A stretch of DNA of 64,000 bases. Origin: Coix lacryma-jobi var. lacryma-jobi. Lineage: Eukaryota; Streptophyta; Magnoliopsida; Poales; Poaceae. The DNA lies in contig VDCT01000802.1 of NCBI GenBank assembly GCA_009763385.1, forward strand, positions 1 through 64,000. Reading direction: 5' to 3'. A model generated the notes under the pieces. It searched no databases and was not told the DNA's origin. It saw only the letters and a list, made by a program, of their open reading frames with translations. Both the position numbers and the translations under genes were made by a program. Shown here piece by piece: positions 39,820 to 51,442 of this stretch; position 1 is the first letter of the stretch; each line of letters begins with the position of its first letter.

Positions 39820-40917
39820 TCAAGTCACGAGGACGCCGACTGGACCCCTCTTCGAACGGCTCTCGGAAGCAGGCACGAACCAAGTCTGCGGGGGGAATCT
39901 CTCCTGCGTGGGTCGACGGGGTGGCTCGGTCTCTCCATAGCAAACTGTGTGTACCTTGGTCGCATAGGCGGTCAGACCAAGGTACTCTCTGGCACGGGCA
40001 TTGTAGAGCATGTAGGACTTCCCCCTGAAGGCAAGGTGAAGGAACCTGTGGTCCGGGGAGATCCAGAGAGACGCATAGAACTGTCGAACCCAATCCTCCA
40101 CGTACTCACTGCGTCCAAGTAGATTTGCTAACCCCGGCAGGTAAGACAGCATGGGCCGAATGGCCTCTCCAGCAACCGCGACTATAGTCTCCAGCGGACA
40201 AACTCGGTGAGGACGAATGTGGACGCCGCTGTTGACATAAGCCCGGTAGAAGTCCTCCTGAATCACTGTGTAGAAGCCCTCGGAGGCCTGAGGGTGCCTG
40301 GCAGCTGGGAACCACTCCTCGTACGGGATCAGACGCAAGGCCTGCACCTGACGTGCTGTCGCAGCCCGCAGGTCCAGGTGCTCCACAGGTGGGGGTCCCT
40401 GTGGCCTCGGAGGGGGTCGACCACCCCGCCTCTGCCCCTCAGGTCTGGGAGACACCTGAGTGCGAGTACGGGTGGACCGGCGGACAGGCTGCTGAGCTGG
40501 CTGCTCCTCTGTCTGACCCTCTACCTGGGTCTCTGTAGTAGTGCTGGGCTCTGGAGCGGACCCACCTGCTGTAGCTGCTGCTAGGGCTGAGGCTGCCTCT
40601 GACGGAAACTGAAAGTCTGGCGGGAGGACCTCAGCGGGGTCATCAAGAGAATACTGCACATCGTGAACCCAGACAACTCCGCCCTCTGTCTGAAGCAGGG
40701 CCTGCACCTGCTGCTCTATGAGGAGGTCACGAACCAGGCGACCACTCTGCTGTCCACTGCCCTGACTGCCCTGAGCTGAAGCCGGGTCTCGAATACGAAG
40801 ACCTCCTGCCTGACCACCCTGCTCGGCCCTCTCTGCTGCTCGAGCTGCTGCTAGTTCTATCTCGGAGTCATGGTCTAGACGCTTGCGCTTCTTGGAGATG
40901 AGCTTCTGAGGCCGCAT
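39820..40917 (-). CDS. env-like third ORF of Copia-2, N-terminal part (365 aa)
   Basis: The ORF lies in sense with pol, between RNase H and the 3' LTR, the position of the env-like ORF in SIRE-type elements. It begins MRPQKLISKKRKRLDHDSE, with a basic nuclear-signal-like stretch (KKRKR). Low-complexity Ala/Gln/Thr/Pro segments follow, including RRSTRTRTQ. A conserved-looking globular part (about residues 190-330) contains PYEEWFPAARHPQASEGFY, WVRQFYASLWISPDHRFLH and FRGKSYMLYNAR. That part resembles the region often annotated as a putative plant transposon protein; this is from memory and unverified. The sequence up to 40920 holds no better start. The function is unknown. Confidence 0.75.
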   Translation of the reverse strand: MRPQKLISKKRKRLDHDSEIELAAARAAERAEQGGQAGGLRIRDPASAQGSQGSGQQSGRLVRDLLIEQQVQALLQTEGGVVWVHDVQYSLDDPAEVLPPDFQFPSEAASALAAATAGGSAPEPSTTTETQVEGQTEEQPAQQPVRRSTRTRTQVSPRPEGQRRGGRPPPRPQGPPPVEHLDLRAATARQVQALRLIPYEEWFPAARHPQASEGFYTVIQEDFYRAYVNSGVHIRPHRVCPLETIVAVAGEAIRPMLSYLPGLANLLGRSEYVEDWVRQFYASLWISPDHRFLHLAFRGKSYMLYNARAREYLGLTAYATKVHTVCYGETEPPRRPTQERFPPQTWFVPASESRSKRGPVGVLVT

Positions 40918-42684
40918 CCCCTTGTCACCAGAGGGAGGGCGCGGGGGAGGAGGATCGGCCCGGGACCTCCGCCGACGTTCTTGCAGCGAGCCATTGCTAC
41001 AAGAACAGAACCACTGCGACCACTACGTCTGAGAACCACTGTCACTGACGAGACCCACTTCCACTGAGTGCCACTGCCACTGCCACAAGAGAAGCTGGAC
41101 TGAACCTCAGAGGCTTGGCCTCATTCCGTATTCGCGAGCTTGGCCCCGGATTAGCTGACACTATGACTGAGCTCACTGACACGGTCCCGACTCGCTGCAA
41201 TAGATAGATAGGGATAGATATAAGCATATAGTCTAGAAGAAAGAAGTTCCTATTGGAAGCAAAGCACAGGAGACGAGAAGAGAGGCATGGCTTTGCTACC
41301 TGACGAGACGCAACGAACCGACCAAGCACAGGAAGTGTGGACGATGTGGCACCCACGAATCACGCCAAGGGGAACTGCACGAAAGTTGGGCGGAAACGGG
41401 ATGAAAACAGGTGGATCATGCATGGGCATTTCATCGAACACTTGTGAGCAGGTGTTGTGGAAGAAGAGGAAGGTGCTCACTGGAGGGAGGCCAACCGCGG
41501 AGAAGTTGCGAGCTCGAGAATGCCAGGAAGAAGATGTGCCGGCGAGCTGCGAGGGTCACCCAGCGAGGTGGTGGAGGCCGGCGGGGCGAGCGGGCGGGCG
41601 CGGTGGTGGAGCGCTGGCGGTGAGCGCGGCGAGCAGACAGCGGGGAGGAGGGCGGGCGCGGGCGCGGCGGGCAGGGGCGGGCGCGGGCGCACGGTGCGGT
41701 GCGGTGGGGGCGCGGGGAGCGGGGGCGCGGCGGTGCGGTGCGGTGGAGCGGCGGCGCGGGCGCGGAGGTGCGGCGGGTTAGCGGCGAGCTAGGGCACGGG
41801 GGAGCGGGCTCCAGCGGGGCGGGGATGAGGACAAGGGGGGCCCCACGTGTCGGTTAGATAAGCTTTTGCGCTCGTTAAATGGCGACCGGACGCACCGAGT
41901 ATGACCGGACGCACAGGGCGCCAGCGTCCGATCGAAACAGAGAGCTCCCAAAACCTGATTTCCGCGACCGGACGCGTCCTGTCGCACGCGACCGGACGCA
42001 CCGAGCGTCCGATCAAATGGCTGCAACGACCGGACGCATGCGCGAACTGCTGACCGGACCCGCCGAAGACACTGTTCACCTGCGCGTGGGGTGAACTGAC
42101 CGGACGCACGGAGCGTCCGGTCACAGGGAAACCCTTTTTTGACTCGATTTTTCGCGCCGACTTCTCCCAACCAAGTTCCAACTCAAATAAGACGCAAATA
42201 AACACCAGTTGGAACCTAGAGGAGTGACCTCTCTCAAACCCTCAAATTTTTCAAATATTTTGCCATAGGCTAATTTACTTTTCTAGATAAAATAGGCAAT
42301 AAAACCTCGAGGAGACAACATGTGGCCACCAAAACTAGGAGACCAACCATTAGGAGCCTCAAATGCTCCCCCTAGCGGTGGACGAACACAGCGGTTGCTC
42401 AAAGCATAACCAAAAAGGAAACGACACAGCAACAAACATGCATATGCAATGCTTTATGAAATTTGAATCTAGGATGCTTGTCAAGTTTGCTCATGGGTAA
42501 ACTTGTTCACACGCTTTTTAGGGCGGTTATCTTAACCATGTCTGACAAGCCTATGTGCATAGCGTAATCTAAACATGGCATATTATACAATGCAATGCAA
42601 AGACAACCCCCTTTCACCTTTTGACAAAGTTACTTAGATCAAGCACATTAAGCTCACTTCGCAATCTACAAAGGGTGTTCTCAT
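40918..42684 (-). other. Copia-2 spacer between RNase H and the third ORF
   Basis: This is non-coding by my reading. It includes a GC-rich block (41560-41790, with GCGGGCGCGG-type low complexity), a motif cluster at 41884-42124, and a more ordinary AT-richer stretch (42130-42684). Frames open on plus at 41287-41792 overlap each other in three phases and look like composition artefacts. Confidence 0.6.
41884..42124. repeat. internal CCGGACGC motif cluster of Copia-2
   Basis: Eight or more copies of GACCGGACGC and its complement occur in 240 bp. It is the same motif as in the Copia LTR clusters but lies inside the element, upstream of the third ORF on minus. Confidence 0.8.
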
Positions 42685-43377
42685 CTAGGGGTTTTGTGAA
42701 GATATCCGCCAATTGATCTTGGTTCTAACTCCCTCTAAGGATATATCTTTCTTGGAAACATGATCTCTAAGAAAGTGATGGCGAATATCTATGTGCTTTG
42801 TGCGAGAGTGTTGAACCGGGTTGTTAGCAAGCTTAACCGCGCTCTCATTGTCACACAACAAAGGTACCCTTTCTAGAACTACACCATAGTCTAAAAGGGT
42901 TTGTTTCATGTAAAGGATTTGTGCACAACAAGCACCCGCGGCTATGCATTCCGCCTCGGCGGTAGACAAGGCCACACTATTTTGCTTCTTTGAACTCCAT
43001 GAAACTAGTGATCTCCCAAGCAAATGGCACCCTCCGGATGTGCTTTTTCTATCTACTTTGCAACCCGCGTAATCCGAATCGGAATACCCAACGAGTTGGA
43101 AGTTAGCTCCTTTGGGATACCAAAGGCCAATGCTTGGGGTGTGCTTTAGGTACCTAAGGATTCTCTTCACCGCTATGAGATGTGATTCCCTAGGATCGGC
43201 TTGAAAGCGAGCACACATGCACACACTAAACATGATGTCGGGCCTAGATGCGGTCAAATATAACAAGCTACCAATCATAGAACGGTAGAGAGTTTGATCA
43301 ACCGGGTTACCTCCCACATCTAGGTCGAGATGTCCGTTTGTTGGCATTGGAGTCTTGATAGGCTTGCAATCATCCAT
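42685..43377 (-). pseudogene. rnh: RNase H of Copia-2
   Basis: The open frame reads PTNGHLDLDVGGNPVDQ, YRSMIGSLLYLTASRPDIMF and SVCMCARFQADP (the RT/RNase H connection), then YSDSDYAGCKVDRKSTSGG, STAEAECIAAGAC, VPLLCDNESAVKLANN and IDIRHHFLRDHV. The final QLADIFTKPL motif is out of frame because of a base loss near 42715, so the protein ends in an altered tail. Confidence 0.87.
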
Positions 43378-44130
43378 GTTGAAGCGCTTGACGAGGTCTT
43401 TTGTATACTTCTCTTGAGATATGAAATGTCCTCCTTCAATTGCTTGACTTGGAAGCCTAGGAAGAATGTGAGCTCTCCAATCATGGACATTTCAAACTCC
43501 TTCGACATCAAGTCACCAAATTCCTTGCAATAGTCTTCATTTGTTGACCCGAATATGATATCATCAACGTAGACTTGACAAATGAAGATCTCTCCATCAA
43601 GCTTCTTGGTGAATAGTGTGGTGTCGACCTTCCCTGGTGAAGCCCTTCTCAATGAGGAAGTCCCGGAGGCGCTCGTACCATGCTCTTGGGGCTTGCTTGA
43701 GCCCATATAGCGCCTTGGACAACCTATAAACATGATTAGGATATCTAGGGTCTTCAAACCGGGAGGTTGATCAACATAGACTAGTTCATTTATGAAGCCA
43801 TTTAAAAATGCACTTTTCACATCCATTTGATATAATTTAATGTCATGATGTGATGCATATGCAAGGAGGATACGAATGGCTTCGAGTCTTGCAACCGGTG
43901 CAAAGGTCTCTCCAAAATCCAAACCTTCAACTTGAGAGAACCCCTTTGCACTAGCCTGCCTTGTTTCTAACAACCTTGCCTTGATCATCTTGTTTGTTCT
44001 AAACACCCATTTTGTTCCAATGACTCTTGCGCCTTGGGTCGCTCTTCAAGTGTCCAAACTTGGTTGCGGGTGAAGTTGTTTAATTCTTCATGCATAGCAT
44101 TCACCCAATCCGGATCACCTAGAGCTTCAT
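43320..44130 (-). pseudogene. pol: reverse transcriptase of Copia-2
   Basis: The open frame from 44006 reads AKGFSQVEGLDFGETFAPVA, LYQMDVKSAFLNGF and VYVDQPPG. A stretch of about 50 codons is then read out of frame between two compensating indels (near 43755 and 43635), so the LYGLKQAPRAWYERL region is lost from this frame. VDTTLFTKK and YVDDIIFGS follow, with the catalytic YVDD codons at 43560-43571, then GELTFFLGFQVKQ. RT is recognisable but would not fold. Confidence 0.85.
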
Positions 44131-45480
44131 CTACAATGGTAGGTTCAACAAAAGAGACACAAAGGAGTGATGTTCAATAAATAAAGCAAGTTTTTGAGAT
44201 TGAGTCATTACACCCCTTGTTGGACTCCCTATGATGAGATCTTGAGGATGAGCTTGTAGTAGAGGAGTAGTCCTTTGATCAACCACTTGAGGGGCCGCTT
44301 GTGGAGAATCAACATCTTGAGCTTGTACCACCATTTGATCATGGGAGACATGAGTATCTTCAAATGGATCCTCCCATCTTTGTCATCAACAAGTGGTACA
44401 TTGGATGAGGATGGCTTGTCAATGACTTGCACATCATCATCATCATCTTTAGGCTTGATGGCTCCAACCGGCATGTTCTTCATTGCTTCCCTCAATGGTT
44501 CATCACCTACATCATCAAGATTTTCATGCTCTCCTTGAGAGCCATTAGATTCATGAATTCCACATCATATGTTTCTTCTACCATCCCGGTGGCATGGTTG
44601 AATACTCAATATGCTTTGGACTTCAATGAGTAACCAACAAGAAAACCAATATCACATCGGCGTTGAAACTTCCCTAGGTGTTGGCGCTTCTTGTAGATGT
44701 AGCATTTGCACCCAAACACTCTAAAGAAAGATATATCCGGCTTCTTGTTGTTGAGTAGCTCATAGGGGGTCTTGCCAAGGAGACGATCGGGGAACAATCG
44801 GTTTGATGCATAGCAAGCGGTGTTGATTGCTTCCGCCCAAAATCTTTCTGGTGTAGTGTACTCATCTACATTGTCCTTGCTAGGGTGATTAGTGTCCATT
44901 CTTCCTCTCAACTACCCCATTTGTTGTGGTGTGTAGGTTGTGGAGACTTCATGCTTGATCCCAACTTCATCACAATATTCTCAATATGGGTGTTGTCGAA
45001 CTCTCTTCCATTGTCACTTATTATCTTCTTGATTTTCAAGTCAAACTCATTTTGGGCTCTCTTGGCAAACTTCTTGAATGAAGGTGTTGCTTCGGATTTA
45101 TCATGAAGAAAGAATACCCAAGTGTATCTTGAATAGTCATCAACAATCACTAGGCAATAGAGATTTCCACCCAAGCTAGCATATGTTGTTGGCCCAAATA
45201 GATCCATGTGAAGTAGCTCTAACTCTCTTGATGTTGATACGAAGGCTTTGGTTGGATGAGTGTTTGCAACTTGCTTGCCGGCTTGACATGCACTACACAA
45301 TTTGTCCTTCTCAAATTTGACATCCTTCAAGCCCCTAACCAAATCCTTCTTCAATAGCTTGTTGAGAGTGTTCATTCCAACATGTGCCAATCTTCTATGC
45401 CATAGCCAACCAAGTGATTGCTTAGTGAACAAACATGTCTTCAAGTTGGCATCTTCGGAGGTGAAATCCACTAGATAGAG
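44131..45480 (-). pseudogene. int: integrase of Copia-2
   Basis: An open frame from 45471 to 44908 holds the GAG-pre-integrase and integrase N-terminus (WLWHRRLAHVGMNTLNKLL, CSACQAGK) and the core (ELLHMDLFGPTTYAS, VIVDDYSRYTWVFFLHDKS, ISDNGREFDN). After a frameshift near 44915, TPERFWAEAINTACYASNRL and KTPYELLNNKKPDISFFRVF (44911-44606) give the C-terminal part. The spacer toward RT (44500-44131) is Pro/Asp-rich and broken. Confidence 0.87.
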
Positions 45481-46013
45481 ATTGTTGTATCTAAATCTTG
45501 AATATCACTTGTGTATCATCTTTCTTGGTCACAACCACTTCCTTGTCGGTGAACAAACATTGAAAGCCAAGATCACATAGTTGCCCAACGGATAGCAAGT
45601 TGAAGCTCAAGATGCAACTAGAAGTACATTGGAGATGGTATGATCATTTGATATAGCCACTTTGCCCAATCCCTTGACATTGCCCTTGAGTTGTCACCAA
45701 ATGTAATCTTTTCTTGGTCATTGACATTCTCTTCTAGTGAGGTGAACATTCGGGATCACCGGTCATATGTTGTGTGCAACCACTATCAATCACCCAATGA
45801 GATCCACCGGTCTTGTAGTTCACCTACACACAAGAAATCAAGCTTGAGCTTTTGGGACCCAAACTTGTTGCTGTCCCTTAACCTTCTCTACTAGTGACTT
45901 TGCAACCCAAATTTGCTTTGGCCTATTCTTTTTAGGAGGCCCCATGAATCATGACTTTCATCTTGCCACTAGAGTCTTGTCTAAGCATGTAGTGAGCATT
46001 GAAAGCAAAGGGC
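45481..46013 (-). pseudogene. pro: protease remnant of Copia-2
   Basis: The active-site Asp-Ser-Gly is encoded at 45779-45787 within VIDSGCTQHMTGD. The surrounding frames are closed by stops and shifts on both sides, leaving no protease ORF over 70 codons. Confidence 0.7.
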
Positions 46014-47134
46014 CTAGCATGCTTGGGCAAGGGGGGGTTTAGGCTCTTCACAATCATGAGCAAAGTGTCCTTCCTTTCCACACTCATAGCATCTTCCAAT
46101 CTTCTTCTTCTTTGGCTTAGTGATGCTTTTGCGTTGCTTCATCTTCTCTTCAAGGAAGCCAATACCATTTCTATTTGTCTTCATTACGGTGTTCATGAGT
46201 AGCTCACTTTGAAGACATTGCCCCTTGGTGAATTTCTTCAACCCGGTGGTAAGGTGCACCTTCTCTCTCTTGAGCTTGTCATTCTCTTGTTGGAGCTCTA
46301 ATTGAGATGGTGTCATCTTGTAATCTCTTTCCATCTTCAATCTCTTGTTTTCTTCTTTTAGCATGTCTAGCTCAAGTGACATGCTATAATCATCATCATG
46401 AGTTTCTATGACAACTTGCTTGGTGGTTGTAAGCTTCTCTAGATCAACCTTGAGCTTTGCATTCTCATTCTTGATCTTGACATAATCATCATAATGATCG
46501 GCCACAACCACACTCTTGCCCTTGCCACTAGCTCTTTGCCCATCATGCTCACTAACCAAGTCCTCACAAGATGTTGCTATGTCACACTTAACAACGTTAG
46601 GTAGCATCATGTGTCTCATGTGAAAGCATATCATAAGTAATGGTGAGAGCATCATAGTCAACTTTCACTTGAGTGTATTGTTCTTTGAGCAAAGCATAAC
46701 TAGTGGTAAAGTCACTATGCATCTTAGCAAGTTTTTCATTTTTAGCTTTTAGCTCCTTGTTAGAGGACTTGAGCTCCTTGATGGAAGATGACATAGTAGC
46801 AAGTTCATCTTTTAACTCATCACTAGCATGAATAGCATGATCATATTTCTCAACAAGAGATTTATTTTCATCAACAAGCTTTTCATTTTTAGCTCTAGTC
46901 TTTCTTATGATTTTAGAGTAGTCGTTTAGCAATTTGACAAGCTCATCATAAGTAGGTGCCTCAAATTCACCATCACTATCACTATCACTAGAGTCATCAT
47001 CGCTTTGTACCTTCCGGTCACCCTTGGCCATAAAGCATAGGTGTGTAGATGATGATGGCGACGGTGGTGTGTGTGGTGGTGTAGAGGAGCCAATGACTAG
47101 AGCGGCCACCTTCTCCTTCTCATCATCACTATCT
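46014..47134 (-). pseudogene. gag: gag coiled-coil region and second zinc knuckle, Copia-2
   Basis: The part at 47109-46597 has an acidic DDDSSDSDSDGEFEAPTYDE followed by heptad-like Lys/Glu/Leu-rich text. The part at 46661-46014 continues the coiled coil (ENAKLKVDLEKL, MLKEENKRLKMERDY) and ends in the second zinc knuckle, CYECGKEGHFAHDC, at about 46050-46095. A frameshift near 46620 joins the two. The architecture matches the gag of units A to C, but the sequence is clearly a different subfamily. Confidence 0.83.
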
Positions 47135-48232
47135 TCATTGATGAGCCACCGGAGGAGTCAATGTCGGTGAGCCAATCACCAACAATGTAAGCCTTGCCAC
47201 CTTTTTGTGGTATTTCTTCTTCTTGCCATCCTTCTTGTAGTAGGGCTTCTCATTCTTCTTCTCATCTTCACTTGATGAGTCATACTTCTTGCCCTGTTCT
47301 TGTTCTTGTAGCTCTCTTTCTTGGGCTTGGTGCATTGATGAGAGCAAGATGGCCAAGCTCACCGCAATTGTAGCAATCCATTTCGGAGATTGGCCTCCTC
47401 TTGCTACTAGTGAAGAACTTCTTCTTTCTTGAGTCAAAGTTGACTCCATTCTTGTGAAGCTTCTTCAACATCTTGGTGGTCCTTCTCACCATGAGAGCGA
47501 TGTTGGAATCATCCTCTTCATCACTTGAGCTCTCATGATGCCTCAATAGCCTTGGACTTGCCCTTCTTGTCATGACAAGCTTTGAAGGCCAAGTCCTTCT
47601 TCTTGTCGGTGGAGGAGCCACCACTTGGTGTGATGTGCATGTACATTTCATGCACATTGATCTTTCCCAAGATTTGGGTTTGTGTGTAGCGGTGGAAAGA
47701 TCGCCTTGATGTAGCACCGTCACTATGTGTCCATACTTCTCAATTGGAAGGACACAAAGGATCTTCCTCACAACATCGGATGGTTGCATTTGTGTGAGGC
47801 CAAGTCCATTGAGTTCCTCTACAAGAACATTCAACCGTGAGTACATTTCATTTGCACTTTCATTAGCATGCATATCAAAAGAGTGAAGCTTTTGCATAAC
47901 TAAATGATAGCGTTCCTCACGCTCACTCTTGGTTCCCTCATGGAGCGCACAAATGTTTTCCCATAGATCATGGGCATTTTTGTGGTTCCGAACACGGTTG
48001 AACACATCTTTGCAAATGCCTCTAAAAAGGATGTTTTTAGATTTTGCATTCCATTTTCATTTTCCTCCTCATTAGGAGTGAGGCTTGTGCCTTCCTTGGG
48101 CTTGGCAAAGCCGGTGATTGCGGCATCGCGGCATTTAACATCAACCGCTTCTAGGTACGACTCCATACGGATTTTCCAATATGGAAAGTCGTCTCCCTCA
48201 AACATGGGAGGTGGTCCATCACCTCCGGACAT
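47135..48232 (-). pseudogene. gag: gag N-terminal domain and first zinc knuckle, Copia-2
   Basis: The start is the ATG at 48232, 40 bp after the primer site, beginning MSGGDGPPPMFEGDDFPYWK, a typical Copia gag N-terminus. The UBN2-like domain (LHEGTKSEREERYHLVM, FDMHANESANEMYSRLNVLV) is in the next frame (48005-47280). CYNCGELGHLA near 47370 is the first zinc knuckle; its last cysteine falls out of frame through a base loss. There are at least four frame breaks. Confidence 0.85.
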
Positions 48233-48271
48233 CTTAACTCTAGGCGGTTAAGCCTAAATCGAGAGCACGAG

Positions 48272-48284
48272 GCTCTTATACCAA
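48272..48284 (-). promoter_or_regulatory. primer binding site of Copia-2
   Basis: On minus, TTGGTATAAGAGC lies one base after the 5' LTR end. It matches the initiator-Met type site with one change. Confidence 0.88.
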
Positions 48285-48285
48285 T

Positions 48286-49756
48286 TGAAAGGATCAAGAT
48301 GCCCAAGAGGGGGGTGAATTGGGCTTTTCTAAAACTTCTTGCAAGAATTAAGACCTATCAAGCCCCAATTAACCCCCTAGTGCCTAGAAGTGTTTGACAA
48401 GAATCAATCGCACAAAAGACTATCGCTAAACCATTTCTACTCTAGCATGGCAATTCAACTTATGAAAGAACAACAAGTAAATGCGAAATTGAATTGCTCA
48501 AAGGTAAATGCAGTAGTAAAGAGAGTAGAGATGACACGACGATCTTTTTGCCGAGGTATCGAGGTGTCGGCACACCCCCTAGTCCTCGTTGGAGCACCCG
48601 CGCAAGGGTATCGCTCCCCCTTGATCCGCGCAAGGATCAAGTGCTCACTACGAGCTGATCCTTCGCCACTCCGGCCCGTGAATGAACTCGCTACCGGTCA
48701 CAACTTGGCTTGGGTCATCCACAATGCCTCCGGATGATCACCAAGCTCTCCGATCGCCACCAAGCCGTCTAGGTGATGCCGATCACCAAGAGTAACAAGC
48801 AAGAACTCTCACTTGACCAACGCAAGGCTAATGAGATGGGTGGATGCACACTTGCTACTCTCAATTCACTAATGAGGTGTTTGATCACTCAATTATCAAA
48901 TCTCTCAACCTCACTAGGTCTCTTGCACTCACAATGTGTTGGCAACCTTTCAAATGAGCAAGAGTTACAGCATGAATGAGGGGGAGGCATATTTATACCC
49001 CCCAACTCGAAAACATGCATGAAGGGGTAGGGTAAATCCAGCCGTTATGCACTGACCGGACGACCTGTCGGGGTGACCGGACGCGTTCGGTCAGTGCCTA
49101 ACGGCTACGTGATGTAGGCCTGACACTTGTACGACTGCTGACCGACGCGTCCGGTCATCAATTTTGCTCTCTGGAACCTCTCTGGACGCGACCGGACTCA
49201 CCCCCTGGTGCATCCGATCGATGCTGAGGGTGAGTCCGGTCGCAACCAGACTTGCCCTCCAGCCAGCACATTGACCGGACGCATGCCCCAGCGTCCGGTC
49301 ACTACGGTTTGAGCGTCCGGTCGCAGATAGAAGTCCAAACGACTTCGGTTTGCGACGCTCCCTTTCGAACTTTCTTCCTTATGATCTTAGGGACCTTTCT
49401 AAGCTACCTAGGGCTTTGTTAACAAGTGTGCACCACACCTAACTCAAAAGTCTCACCTAGGTCAAGCTACCCATTCAAACCCCTCTTAATAGTACGGCCA
49501 AAGATAAAATAAAGACCTATGCTACTCTAAGTGTCCTTCAACACCAAATGACACTTAGAACTAGCCTATCACCGTCTTGTCGTTCATCCTTTGAAAACCG
49601 AACAATTCCATCAATAAGGGGGCATGAATACCATAGTGTCCTCACGATCATCATTACCATGACCTAACTCAACTGTTTTGCAAAACACACGTTAGTCATA
49701 GTAATTTACCATTGTCATCCAATCACTGAAACCCACTGGGGGCCTAGATGCTCACA
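48286..49756 (-). repeat. Copia-2 5' LTR (1471 bp)
   Basis: It pairs with 36365-37883. On minus it starts TGTGAGCATCTAGG and ends CATCTTGATCCTTTCA. A TATA box (TATAAATA on minus) lies at 48990-48997; the 3' LTR copy has lost one T there (about 37080). The motif cluster is at 49054-49324. Confidence 0.93.
48990..48997 (-). promoter_or_regulatory. TATA box in Copia-2 5' LTR
   Basis: TATAAATA on the minus strand, inside the 5' LTR and well placed to drive the element transcript. Confidence 0.6.
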
Positions 49757-50771
49757 GGTAGAGTGGGAATTAGAATTAGGATAAGTAGAGGGAGACTCCC
49801 ACCTCCCATTCTATCTCATCATTTGCTCTTTGCTTGGTTTTCCTGCTCTCCCAATCCCCTGCTGTAGCAACTGAGATCCACAGAAAACCATACTCGGTGT
49901 ACTGGAGATTTTGAGGAAGTGAGACTGTAATCTCACTGTTGTAGCGTGTGGTAGCCACATGGTTGCAGATCGATGATTGCGTTTTTGTTCGTGTTTTCGC
50001 GTTCTTCGTTTCTCCGTGATTTTCCCTCACTCGATTCCCTCTCTATGCGTCTTTGGTGAATCCGTTTGAATCAACTTGTTCTTTATAGTGAGGAGATCAT
50101 TTCCACCGAAGAAGGAAATCATCTAACTCTCACGAACAAGTTGATCGGGTCGATTTCATTTTCGTGGAGCTTTTTCGTTCATACTCCTTCCTTTCGATTT
50201 CCGGTGTTGAGTTGAGTTGATTGAGTGGATGATTTCTTGGGGATAGTCTCCTAACTACCTCGTGATCATTCTCTCCAAGTTGGGAACGTGGGATTGTGAT
50301 TTGATTCAGATTTGGGAGGTTGTGTGTGAAGGGCGACCGAAATCGCCCTCACTGGGTGGTCGCGGACAGTCCGCGGTTGACCGGCGGGACAGTCCGTGCG
50401 TCGGGCTCCGACCGAGCAGTGGTCGCGCAGCTCGGCTGTGCTTTGCCTCGGATGACCGGCGGACAGTCCGCCATTGACAAGCGCGGACAGTCCGGGCCCG
50501 AGTAGGGAGACTTCAGTAGCAGTGCGTTTCTGCACTTTTGACCGGCGGACAGTCCGCCATCAGAACCTGGACAGTCCGCCGTTGGGAAGACAGTCCGCGG
50601 ACTGGACCCTGGACAGTCCAGGAATCGGCTGAAGCCTCCAGTTTAGTGCGTTTGCTCTCCCGACTTTTCCTCTTAGTTTTCAGACTTCTTGTTTGGCCCT
50701 AGAGTTGACCAAGGAACCTCTCTAGGTATCTTTGCTACTGGTTACCATTGGTATTTGGGATTTCTCAACGT
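49757..50771 (+). repeat. LTR4, second part
   Basis: It resumes at GGTAGAGTGGGAATTAG, matching the LTR2 text after TTAGGG. It carries a motif cluster at 50361-50622 spelled CGGACAGTCCG instead of CGGACGC. It ends at TTTCTCAACGT, where Gypsy-2 is inserted. Confidence 0.85.
50361..50622. repeat. CGGACAGTCCG motif cluster in LTR4
   Basis: About eight near-palindromic GCGGACAGTCCGC-type copies occur at the position where the other LTRs have CGGACGC clusters. Confidence 0.8.
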
Positions 50772-51442
50772 TGTTGGTAACACACTTGCCCAACCTCCGC
50801 ACACGTGCAGGGGTGTGGCGAAGGTGGCCAATCGTCAGAACTAAACTAAGATGCAGCGGGAATAAAACCAGCGCGAAGGTTTAAGGAAGCGAGAACAGTA
50901 TTACAGCGGCGCTATTCCCAAAAATGTACCCATTACACTGTTCACCCCCCAGTATTTATAGGGTGTACCAAGGGGTGCCGACCAGATTACAATAGGGTAC
51001 AAGAAAGATTCTTCTGCGCTATACACATAGAAGGGCAGAATCGTACAAACACAAATGGGGCCAAAACCCTAGCCTGCTCTCCATGCGCCCGCCGCCGCTT
51101 GGCTCGTGCTCACCCTTGCGGAAATACGAGGGCTGACCTTCGTCTCGCGAGGAAATCCGTCTAGTCGCGAAGGCCGAGTCCCTTCACCTCCGCTAAAGCC
51201 TGGGTCTCTTGGCGAAGGTACGCGGGACGTGCGGGGGTTGCTTCAAGCTCTCCTTACGCCCTTTGCCTGTAAAACTTGCCAAGCTTTCCGAAGGTTAGTT
51301 TAGCATTCGGGGGTCCGAACGGTGACTTGAGGGACTTAGTAGATAAAGAGGCGGCTTTTGGCGAAGGTACGCGGGAAGCGCAAGGGTCGTCTTGTTGAGC
51401 CAGCCTGCGTGGCGCCAATGCCGAGGGTCCCTTCCCCCAATA
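50772..51442 (-). repeat. Gypsy-2 3' LTR (671 bp)
   Basis: On plus it starts TGTTGGTAACACAC and ends CCCCCAATA, where the other LTR has CCCCAACA. The inner boundary is followed by GTAGCCCCTCG, whose complement CGAGGGGCTAC is the polypurine tract. TATAAATA on minus lies at 50953-50960. Confidence 0.93.

Larger units (their letters stand above)
36365..49756 (-). mobile_element. Copia-2, SIRE/Maximus-like element with env-like ORF, nested in LTR4
   Basis: This is a 13.4-kb element on the minus strand with two LTRs of about 1.5 kb. Each, read on plus, begins TGAAAGGATCAAGATGCC and ends GATGCTCACA. Inside, on minus, the order is primer site, gag with two zinc knuckles, protease, integrase, RT, RNase H, a third ORF, then the polypurine tract. 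GGTA flanks both sides (36361-36364 and 49757-49760), and LTR4 sequence continues across. A third ORF after pol is characteristic of SIRE-type Copia elements. Frameshifts occur throughout pol. Confidence 0.93.

Noticed and set aside
41287..41792. Three overlapping plus frames in a GC-rich block of Copia-2.
   Set aside because: Composition artefact of GCG/GGC runs, antisense to the element, with no motif.
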